Shown: one piece after another, positions 9,779 through 18,297 of the stretch
How positions within the stretch are numbered: position 1 is the first letter of the stretch
Layout: every line of letters begins with the position of its first letter
Origin: Oscarella lobularis
Taxonomy: Eukaryota > Porifera > Homoscleromorpha > Homosclerophorida > Oscarellidae
Length of the DNA stretch: 64,000 bases
Direction: 5' to 3'
Assembly (NCBI RefSeq): GCF_947507565.1
Contig: NC_089183.1
Location: forward strand, 2,294,001-2,358,000
Made by a program: the position numbers and the translations under genes
Notes under the pieces: model-generated
Seen by the model: the letters and a program-made list of their open reading frames with translations, nothing else
The model's database searches: none
What the model was told of the DNA's origin: nothing

Positions 9779-12541
9779 ATGACCTCCGACTTCGATTTCG
9801 TATTCAAGTTAGCCGAACTGTCGGAGAACGATTGCAATGACATCGTCCGATCGAGTCTTAGAGGAACGATCCGACTCGGCGAAACAGGTGAGGTGCCCCT
9901 AGCTTACTCGATCGATCCTCTCGCATCCTAGCTGACCGTCCCAAACCACTCCTAGTATCTGATTTCGTGAAGAAACTCGGCCAGACGTACGACAAGTTCA
10001 GCAACGATCTAAAACATTTAGTGAGAGGCTTCAAAAAAACGCGCAGCAGTGACGATTCCAAAAAGGAACGGTTCGTTATATACTGTATAGCGCTTCGCGA
10101 CGCGACGAGCCTTTTACGCAATCGCATTAATTTTCGTGGCATTATAGATTTTCCTGGAAAGGTCACCTATATCGATTCTGGGAAGTTCTTCTCGCTGAAG
10201 TGGGCGAGGAAGCTAACGTGGGCCCACGTTTACTTTACATGTTACCGTCGGTATGCTGTGCATGCACTTCCGTAGGATTTCTCTCGTCTGGCTTCGAAAT
10301 TTGATCAGACCATCGTTCAGCCTCTGGCCGATGCGTGCACAAGCAAAAAGCATCTCTACAAAAAGGCAGTTTTATATATAGAAACAACCGAATCGAATTA
10401 TAGCATGTCGAAGTGATTCCTTCCAGGTCATTTACTATAGGGAACAGATGGAAGACAACATCCGAAAGTCATGCGAAACCGTTGCCAAGACGCAGAAGGA
10501 GCGGGACGACGAGTGGGCAAAGAAATCGTCAAAGGTTCTTATCTAGGAAATAGAGTTGTGTGCGTGATCGATCTCCCTCGTATAGCAAGATAGTCTCAGT
10601 AAACGCTATCATCGCACTCACAACGATTACCTTCTCGCCCTTTGGGGCTCTAACGCGCTCATTTCCAATCACTACCAAAGCGAATTGCCAGATTTTCTAA
10701 GGGTATAAACGCTATTTAATTAGTTATTAATTATTCGCTACTACGTGTAGGATATAATGGATATTCGTCTTGATATGGCTCAGTTTGTTAAAGCGAAATG
10801 CGATGGCATGCTTAGCTTGACGAGAAACACGGTATGACGTGAAAAAGAATATGGTATGTCCAATCGTTTGTCTTAATGAAGTGGTCTGCAATTTTTGAGC
10901 GTCTTGGCCCCGTTTCGGAAACGTGTAAAAAATTGAATTTGGCCAGCGAAGGTAACGCGTTTATGGAATCAGCACCCGTACGGCAACTCCAACCAATGCT
11001 GACATTGCCATTGAATGTGTATCAACAGCCGAAATCAGCCGGAAGTGTAACGAAAAAAAAATTAAAAGCTTCTAATGAAATAGTGTTATCGTCTCAAGGA
11101 TTATTTTTATGGAGAAGAACTCGCTGACGATCCGAGTTTGGATAGAAACGTGCATATCGCTTCACAGCAGGTTAACATAGAGTTCCGATATGAAATATCT
11201 CGGCTAGTTTTTTATCCAGTCAATGACGCTAACGGCTACGCTGAAAGAGAAAGAAACGGAGCTGGAATCAGCGATGGACGTGCAAAGATGGTGATTTCAA
11301 CACCACTTAATTTCTCTAAGCACATATAGATTCAACATCGTTAGTTACGCTAAGCAACACAGTCAGCTGCAGCCTAGCGGTCCCCTCGAGGAACAAGTGA
11401 TGGAAATCAAACAGCAAATACGTCTCGCTCGAAGCCAATTCGTAGTCAACGGAGAAAAGGTAACAGCTAATAAATAATTAATGACGTAGTCAATTTGGCG
11501 TTTATAGTTGAAGAAACTTCGTAAAGCGCAGTTTTGCAGCGGCCGAACGTCATTGGTCTCATCTCACACGTTCGAACAGCACAACTATAGGAAAATGACG
11601 AATTGCGCTCACTGTGGAAGCCTTCTCAAGGGTTAAACGAAAATAAATCCTAATATTTAAAATTACCAATATTATTTCAGGACTCTTTCACCAAGGATTC
11701 CGATGCAAAGCGTGCAAAATTAACGTTCACGATAAATGCAGAAGCAAAGTGGAAGGATGCAAACAGGCATAGATGGTTCTAATATCATTTAAATTTTTAT
11801 GCTTAATTCTTAGGTGGCCCTAACTGAAAACGATTCCTATATGCCGACAGTCGAAGGCAAGTCTAAAAATACCTAAATATTCAAAGCACTTATCGCTAAT
11901 ACAAGGCGTCGAAACGGATACGAATTCGACAGTCGACAAATCAAACGAAACCGACGAGTTCGAGTATTCGTACGTGGACGTGACGCGAAAATTGGGTCCC
12001 ATGCTAATTGCACGAGAAAAGTCGAAACTCCCATCGGAACAAGCGCTTGGCGAGGGGACTTTTACTTTTAAGAAACCCCTTTTAGGTCGGATTACGTAAA
12101 TCTATAGATCAATCCATGCACCCCCTTTTATATCGAGCTCTTGTAGAGAGACGCAACAGTGACCCGTTCGAAGACGGAGACGTTTTGTACGATAACGCCG
12201 TGCCTGACGAAAATCCAAAGCGCGGGAGAAGGAGGTCAGGTACTGAAGGTATAGATTCGTATTAGGAAAGTTGCGGCACTTCTTCGATGACTCACGACAA
12301 TTCAGGATCACTATCACTGAGCGTATTGGCAAGGCCGAAGCCTCCTATATCTCCCAAGCCTACCGTAGGCGTTGCAGCGCCACCGCCACGACGTATAAAT
12401 ATATTTAAAATTATTCTATTTGTGGCTTTTAATCCTTTTGCGCAGACGGAAGTGACGTATGTTTTATCAACTTTTTTCACCCCGGCGATACTTTATCTTC
12501 TAGGAAGACAGCGATAAAGAACCTGAATCCATGTCCGTCAA
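9779..12541 (+). CDS. F-BAR and C1 domain protein, many exons
   Basis: The first exon (9779-9887) opens with MTSDFDFVFKLAEL and splices at GT-AG to 9956. Later exons give a typical F-BAR helix bundle: VSDFVKKLGQTYDKFSNDL, WEVLLAEVGEEA, LASKFDQTIVQPL, YYREQMEDNIRKSCETVAK and HNDYLLALWGSNALISNHY, the last being the signature H/A-x-N-x-Y-L-L segment (about 10590-10703). Coiled coil follows (about 11220-11460). A C1 zinc finger at about 11560-11768 reads SHTFEQHNYRKMTNCAHCG, then FRCKACKINVHDKC. The tail is acidic and proline-rich (ARPKPPISPKPT). F-BAR proteins bind and bend membranes; C1 domains bind diacylglycerol or proteins. The F-BAR-C1 order occurs in ARHGAP29/45 types and in fungal Bzz1, but I see neither RhoGAP nor SH3. 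The last readable exon ends at a strong GTAAGT, so a further 3' exon is possible. Inner exon borders are approximate. Confidence 0.78.
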
Positions 12542-12919
12542 GTAAGTGTAACCAGCGAAAAAATCCGACAAGTAGAGTCATGCCCCCGTCTTAGAGAAAA
12601 ATTGCTTACATTGGAAAAAGCGATGTCCTCGCGTTGATGTCAAAGTGTAATTTATCCCCTGGCAGCTGTGAGAACAACTGACATCTAATTTAAACCACTA
12701 GCGCAGTTATTTATAAAGCGCCACTCGTAGCGCTATTCACATACAGTATTAGAGCTTCGAACGAGCTATATAGCACGCTTAGATACGTGCCAGCATGATG
12801 GGCATCCCGCCTATGATCTCGGACAATCCGTTCCAACATCAGTACTTAATTAAATAATTGGCACACATACATGTATGGGCTGAGGAAGAAGGCTTTCTCC
12901 TTAGCCTTAATGCCTTTGC
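12542..12919. other. Intergenic, no supportable gene
   Basis: No domain is recognisable on either strand. It may hold the last exon of the F-BAR gene, since that gene's final readable exon ends in a consensus donor, but no SH3 or RhoGAP sequence is visible. Confidence 0.35.
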
Positions 12920-13039
12920 TAGCCGGCATGCTAGATTGGCTTGCGTGTGTTCATAGCTACGCACGACGAAATAAGAAAGCTCGACCGCGCTCAGCGGAGA
13001 GACCTGCATGGGGGCCCCCGTCTTTCGATCCCGTCGTGC

Positions 13040-13252
13040 AGTTTCTAACCTTACTCGTGACCACGAGTTTCTATGTGCGAATGGTCGCTGCATTGCTCAG
13101 GTGGATCGCTGCAACGGATACGACGACTGTTGGGACTACCGCGATTTCATGCAATGCGACAACGGAAAATGATTTAGTCGCAATTGGCGTTACGACGGCA
13201 ACGACGATTGCGGCGACGATTCGGACGAGGAGAATTGCATGTGGGGCTCTTT
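13040..13252 (+). pseudogene. Broken LDL-receptor class A domain pair, copy 1
   Basis: The frame reads FLCANGRCIAQVDRCNGYDD, then CWDYRDFMQCDNGK, a TGA stop, and FSRNWRYDGNDDCGDDSDEENC. The C-x-n-G-R-C, R-C-n-G and D-C-x-D-x-S-D-E motifs identify LDLa modules. The stop, a lost cysteine in the second module (RYDG where copy 2 has RCDG) and the absence of a start show a relic. The partner at 16310 carries a different stop, so each copy was disabled separately or the reading frame is exonic with unseen splicing. Confidence 0.65.
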
Positions 13253-14224
13253 TCGAAGAGAGTATACCGGATCGAACACTTCACACATGTTTTGACAGTC
13301 GAAAAGAGTTGTATTGCTCATGTGCATAGTACCTTTACACCTCGAATGAGATCGTTTCCTGCATTTTTCGTCGAAGCGATGCTGTGATCCGGGAAAAAGT
13401 GACGACCCGGATTCAGCAGCGGATTCTCTCTCGTCGATCATCCACTCGCCGACGAGCAATCTCGAGCTGTATGCATTCGCGCGTCGTCGCCTATCATTCA
13501 CACCCAAGTTTACTACGAACCCACGGCATTTGTGTTCTTTTTTCGTCGCCGGGTTCCCCTTCGAGAGCATCCGCGCGATCGGCGCGGCAGCGGATTTCGC
13601 ATTTCTCTTTCGAACGCGATTAGCCTTCGTCACGTCGTCGCTCGTACGGGTAGATACCCTCTGGTTCTCACTCTCATTCCTTTTCGTTTTCTCCTAAAAA
13701 AGACGTCTTAGTTAATTTCGCCACGGATTGTAGAGAAACAATCCGTGATTTCGCGTTCCGCTCGAGTCTCACCCTAACTGTCGGCAGCGCCGTATGTACG
13801 GCCTATGTACGGGGACTGCTTTTTCAACCCACTTCGTTTACCTTATTTTATTCAATATTGGGCTCCGATCGACACGGACCGACAGACGTCATGTGTCCGT
13901 CGTACGTTGGCGATTAAGCTTTCACTACTGGTATATGGTCTCCGCATATTGAAGTTACGTACTGTATGGTCGATGCAAGTACGCGGGTTGTGAATTAGTG
14001 TTTCTACTTTCCTCCCATTTGAATTGAGCTTCCACTTAACGTCTTCTTTTCTTGGCTGCTAGAAGCTTTTAATATTATGGCATATGTACATATGTACACA
14101 AGCCGGTAGTATTTGATCACTTCTTATGGCCATGATCCAGATCGTCAAGTGTCGCTGTGTGGCTGAGTGAACCCCGATCCGTTGCTCAAAAGGACAGTCA
14201 ATCAGCTTTTGTGTTGAGTCAACG

Positions 14225-14500
14225 CTCTGAAAGCAACACCCGGTGCTGTAGAATTTTTCTTCCCGTAGGAATTTTATTTTATAGCTCGCCACTTATCTGA
14301 TATGTTTAATTGACCAGTAACTGACAACGAATTCATCGGCGCGTTCTCGGTGTCGAGACCTACCATTCATTGTCTGTTGTCAGCTTTGGCGGAAGTGACC
14401 TACGTCTGTTTGATCGTCACCAACGACTTACGCTAAAATGGCTACTTTCAATTAACTCCAGACTACCATGCCGCGTCGCCTACAATTGGCAGCTTGTCCT
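14225..14500 (+). repeat. 5S-derived repeat relic, copy B
   Basis: A core at 14235-14252 reads CAACACCCGGTGCTGTAGAA, close to the last bases of 5S rRNA (GGGTGCTGTAGAC), followed by a T-rich stretch. The downstream sequence ('aattttattttatagctcgcca..tgatatgttt') matches the flank of the true 5S genes. The preceding CTGAAAGCA matches a 5S 5' segment (TTGAAAGCA), suggesting a 5S gene whose middle was deleted. Confidence 0.5.
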
Positions 14501-14519
14501 AATTGAATTCTTAATGTCA

Positions 14520-14995
14520 GGGAAGAAAATACGGTTGCAGTGAGACGCTGTGAAACTCTTCAAGCGTCTCGCGAGAAAAAGAAAAATCGCCTAGACGAAT
14601 TTCTTGACGTTTTAGCTAAGCATCAATCCGGAAACAGCTTCACATGACCGAACAGAATATCGGATCAGCCGGTAAATCAATAAGAACTTTATTTTTTGCT
14701 ACGTAATAAATAGCGGTTAGGCGTTTGCATTGGCCTTTGGCGTCGAATGAAGTAGCTGTGAAAAAATTCTACAAGATCATTGCCAATCTGGAGCTTTTTC
14801 AACGCGAAGTTCTCGTTTGCAGTCGACTGCATCACCCCAACCAACATCATGACCATTTGCGGAGCGGTGATGGAAAAGGACGCCGCCTTCCAAATGGTCA
14901 TGGATTTGCTCGAGGGATCGGTGAGCGAAGTCATGAACGCCGCTCACGCGGCGTCTTCTTCTTCGTCGTCTTCATCGTTAGGTTTACGTTCCTAG
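14520..14995 (+). pseudogene. Protein kinase N-lobe fragment, frameshifted
   Basis: One frame gives VAVKKFYKIIANLELFQREV, with the ATP-site lysine in VAVK and the helix C glutamate, then LVCSRLHHPN. After a frame change it continues MTICGAVMEKDAAFQMVMDLL and EGSVSEVMNAAH, the hinge and helix D of a tyrosine-kinase-like or RIP/IRAK-like kinase. Upstream, about 40 charged residues (VRRCETLQASREKKKNRLDE) fit a coiled N-terminal region. The catalytic loop and C-lobe are missing, so the fragment cannot be active. Another C-lobe fragment of similar style lies at complement 43998-44350. Confidence 0.62.
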
Positions 14996-15589
14996 CCCTC
15001 GTCAACGCGCTCGGCCTGTTCGGCACGTCCGTCGCCGTGATGGCGCTAGTGGATCACAGGATCTACGACGACAAACTATTTAGCTTTTGCCGTGCCTACG
15101 CTACTCGTCATTGTAGTACGGTACTGACGTCACGAGATCCGCGTTTCGGGAAACGTACGCTTACTTTAGATCGGTATGCTCGCGTGCGTGCTGACTTTGT
15201 GCGCGAAAGTGACGATAAACTTAGGCGCAAAGACAAAGGCAAGTCGCGACGGCACATAGAGAAATAGCAATCTAAAAAAATAGATATAGCTGCGCAATGC
15301 CGTTGGCGTGTGTTGGGCTATTAATAGTGGATTTGCCTTCGCCGCTTGCATTATATGGGTGCATCTGTTTTTGGATTCAACTGACTCTTCTACGGCTTTT
15401 GCGATCCTTGTCTATACGGCTTGGCTCTGCAACTTGGGTCTGTGCATTTGTTCGATAGTACTCACGCGGTGTTGTGTCATTGGACGAGATACATGCATTG
15501 CGTGCAGCTGCTGCTCATGCAATCTGCTGTTTTTAGGAGTCTCTTATAGGATCTGTAAACCGGAAAACCGCAGGAAAACGAATCAATGA
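14960..15589 (+). CDS. Possible multi-pass membrane protein, two-exon reading, unassigned
   Basis: A frame at about 14950-15110 is hydrophobic (FFFVVFIVRFTFLALVNALG, LFGTSVAVMALVDH). A second frame at 15308-15589 encodes NSGFAFAACIIWVHLF, FAILVYTAWLCNLGLCICSIV and a cysteine-rich hydrophobic end. If an intron between about 15110 and 15300 joins them, a small four-helix membrane protein results. I recognise no family. It lies inside the interval between the two segmental copies, beside a dead kinase piece, so it may also be a relic. Confidence 0.25.
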
Positions 15590-15639
15590 TTATAGCGTGC
15601 GTTCTTCGTGAGTCACGGCGGATCTTCCGCGTCTTTTTC

Positions 15640-15948
15640 TCGGTCTCGCCGTATAATCGTCATGCTGCGTTGTCTTGCATTGTCGAGAGACTTCGCGCGC
15701 CGGGACAGTGCATTTCTCGACGTCATCATTGCGACGGTAAGTTTGACTGCGACGACGGCTCAGACGAAACGTTCGGCTGTAAGCGACGAAGAAAACAGTC
15801 CGTCTGCTCTTCTTCCAAATACGAATGCGCAAATGGATGATGCATTCCGTCCGAGCACGTGTGTAACGGCGACAACGACTGTTTAGACTTTTCTGACGAA
15901 TTGGCATGCCCGGCGACGACAACGACAGCGGTTGCGAAGAAAAAGAAG

Positions 15949-15992
<44 letters not shown>

Positions 15993-16010
15993 TCAATCAA
16001 TCCATGTTCT
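15640..16010 (+). pseudogene. LDLa pair with polyproline stalk, interrupted by a stop
   Basis: The frame reads GQCISRRHHCDGKFDCDDGSDE, then SSSKYECANG, a TGA at 15838-15840, then CIPSEHVCNGDNDCLDFSDELAC followed by threonine, lysine and a run of prolines. It is the same protein as the fragments at complement 58470-58939 and 20894-21255 and the start of the LDLa gene at complement 24486-26033. The TGA replaces the arginine codon seen in the relatives (CANGRC / CANRRC), so the copy is inactive unless recoded. No signal peptide survives in frame. Confidence 0.68.
15948..15992 (+). repeat. CCG trinucleotide run
   Basis: About 14 CCG units in a row encode the polyproline stalk after the LDLa pair. 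The relative at complement 58530-58570 has a shorter, mixed run. Confidence 0.9.
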
Positions 16011-16187
16011 ATAAAAGAATGTATGGCCAGATACAGAGTCCTCCGTGCATGCTAGCTGACGTATCTGAGCCTCTGAGAGGCTCCGAAACCCTAGAAAATT
16101 GCATGCCAGAACTCTCGATCAAATTAACTAGACAGATTTCGGACTTCGACCTCTCTGTTTCCTTTCTTGCAACTTTGCCGGCAATAC

Positions 16188-17815
16188 TGCCGGCATGCTA
16201 GATTGGCTTGCGTGTGTTCATAGCTACGCACGACGAAATAAGAAAGCTCGACCGCGCTCGATCAGCGGAGAGACCTGCATGGGGGCCCACGTCTTTCGAT
16301 CCCGTCGTGCAGTTTCTAACTTTACTCGTGACCACGAGTTTCTATGAGCGAATGGTCGCTGCATTGGTGAGGTGGATCGCTGCAACGGACACGACGACTG
16401 TTGGGATTACCGCGGTCACGAGCTGCGTCCTGGACCACGGAAAATGCATTAGTCGCAATTGGCGTTGCGACGGCAACGACGATTGCGGCGACTATTCGGA
16501 CGAGGAGAATTGCATGTGGGGCTTGTTTCGAAGAGAGTACCGGATCATGCAAGCACTTCGCACATTGTTCGTCATCGTAGTAGGTTTTGGCACTCGAAAA
16601 GAGTTGTATTGCTCATGTGTAAAGGAATTAGGAGTAGCTTTCCACCTCGAATGAGATCGTTTCCTGCATTTTTCGTCGAAGCGATGTTCTGTGATCCGGG
16701 AACAAGCGACCCGGATTCGCCAGCGGATTGTCTTCGATCATAGATGCTTCGATCATCCACTCGCCGACGAGCAATCTCGAGCTGAACGCATTCGCGCGTC
16801 GTCGCCTATCATTCACACCCAAGTTTACTACGAACCCACGGCATTTGTGTTCTTTTTTCGTCGCCGGGTTCCCCGGCCCCTTCGAGAGCATCCGCACGAT
16901 CGGCAGCGGATTTCGCATTTCTCTTCCGACCGCGATTAGCCTTCGTCACGTTCGTCGCTCGTACGGGTAGATACTCCCTGTTTCTCACTCTCATTCCTTT
17001 CGTTTTCCCCTAAAAAAAAGACGTCTCTTAGTTAATTGGTCTGTAGGCACGCACGAAGCGTTTCGCGTTCCGCCCGAGTCTCACCCTAGCTGTCGGCAGC
17101 GCCGCATGTACGGCCTATGTACGGGGACTGCTTTTTCAACCCACTTCGTTTACCTTATTTTATTCAATTTTGGGCTCCGATCGACACGGACCGACAGACG
17201 TCATGTGTCCGTCGAACGTTGGGGATTAAGCTTTCACTACTGGTATAAGGTCTACGCATATTGAAATTACGTGCTGTATGGTCGATGCAAGTACACGGGT
17301 TGTGAATTTGTGTCTCTACTTCCCTCCCATTTGAATTGAGCGTCCACTTAGCGTCTTCTTTTCTTGGCTGCAAGAAGCTTTCATGGCATATGTACATATG
17401 TACGAGCCTGAAGTATTTGATCGCTTCTTATGGCCATGATCCAGGTCGTCAAGTGTCACTCTGTGGCTGAGTGAACCCCGATCCGTTGCTCGAAAGGACA
17501 GTCAACAGGCAGCTGGCTTATGTGTTGAGTCAACGCTCTGAAAGCAACACCCGGTGCTGTAGAACTTTTCTTCCCGCAGGAATTTTATTTTAGCTCGCCA
17601 ACTATCTGATATGTTTAATTGACCAGTAACTGACAACGAATACATCGGCGCGTTCTCGGTGTTGAGACCTACCATTCGTCGTCTGTTGTCAGCTTTGGCG
17701 GAAGTGGCCTACGTCTGATTGAACGTCACCAACGACTTAGGCTAAAATAGCTACTTTCAATTAACTCCAGACTACCATGCCGCGTCGCCTACAATTGGAA
17801 GCTTGTCCTAATTCT
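16188..17815 (+). repeat. Segmental duplication, copy 2 (partner 12920-14505)
   Basis: Same content and order as copy 1. Differences are small indels such as an inserted 'tcgatcatagatgct' stretch near 16735 and an expanded spacer near 16580. Its 3' part continues into sequence resembling the 5S downstream flank up to about 17960, further than copy 1 does. Confidence 0.85.
16310..16525 (+). pseudogene. Broken LDL-receptor class A domain pair, copy 2
   Basis: The first module has TGA instead of the cysteine codon TGT found in copy 1 (FL-stop-ANGRCIGEVDRCNG). The second module is better kept than in copy 1: CVLDHGKCISRNWRCDGNDD, then CGDYSDEENC with all cysteines and the acidic calcium-binding end. 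A frame change separates the two modules. Together the two copies show that an intact two-LDLa ancestor was duplicated and then both copies decayed. Confidence 0.65.
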
Positions 17816-17960
17816 TGATTGGAAGTCGTAGCCCATAGTAGGTCGGTTTGGGATCATGAACCGGCTGCTGAACCGAAAAATATTGCGCAAGAAAAACGTC
17901 AGATTGGTGCAGTTATTGACCCAACCACGTGTACTCGCTCAAAACGTGAACGACTTCTAA
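17535..17960 (+). repeat. 5S-derived repeat relic, copy C
   Basis: The core AGCAACACCCGGTGCTGTAG (17543-17562), followed by 'ttttcttcc' and 'attttattttagct', matches relic copy B. Further on, 'ttgggatcatgaaccggctgctgaaccga' and 'attgacccaacc' match the 3' flanks of the real 5S genes at 5470 and 36018. The 5S body itself is absent. Confidence 0.5.
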
Positions 17961-18297
17961 TTCCATTGGTGACCGCGCGGCTGGATATCCCAGCGACGTC
18001 AGCTGTAGATCCGTTATAGTCACAGTTCCGTCCATTTTCCCCTCGCGCTTACTTAAGAAGAAGCCTCAACGAACGACCCTGCACGTCGCCCAATGGCAGT
18101 GCACGCTCTAATAACCTGCCATTCCTGTGCGTTTTATTGTACTCTTGAAATGCATGCCTAGCTCAGAAATACGCGATTCTGACGAGACTACTACTATACC
18201 ACAAAGCGTGATCCTGAACAAATGCAACTATATAGCAACGGCACAAGAAATATAACAGAAAAAGAAAAGAAACTCAATCCACGCACACTCGTCCTGT

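Larger units (their letters stand above)
12920..14505 (+). repeat. Segmental duplication, copy 1 (partner 16188-17815)
   Basis: From 'gccggcatgctagattggcttgcg' to 'gcctacaattgg.agcttgtcctaatt' this stretch matches 16188-17815 almost base for base, with small indels. It holds a broken LDLa pair, an anonymous middle part and a 5S-derived relic near its 3' end. Both copies have the same orientation. The divergence looks low, so the duplication is probably recent relative to the other decayed copies in the window. Confidence 0.85.

Noticed and set aside
10219-10274. A 25-base micro-intron in the F-BAR gene
   Set aside because: A normal 56-base GT-AG intron starting at AAC|GTGGGC gives the same downstream phase and a better F-BAR helix.
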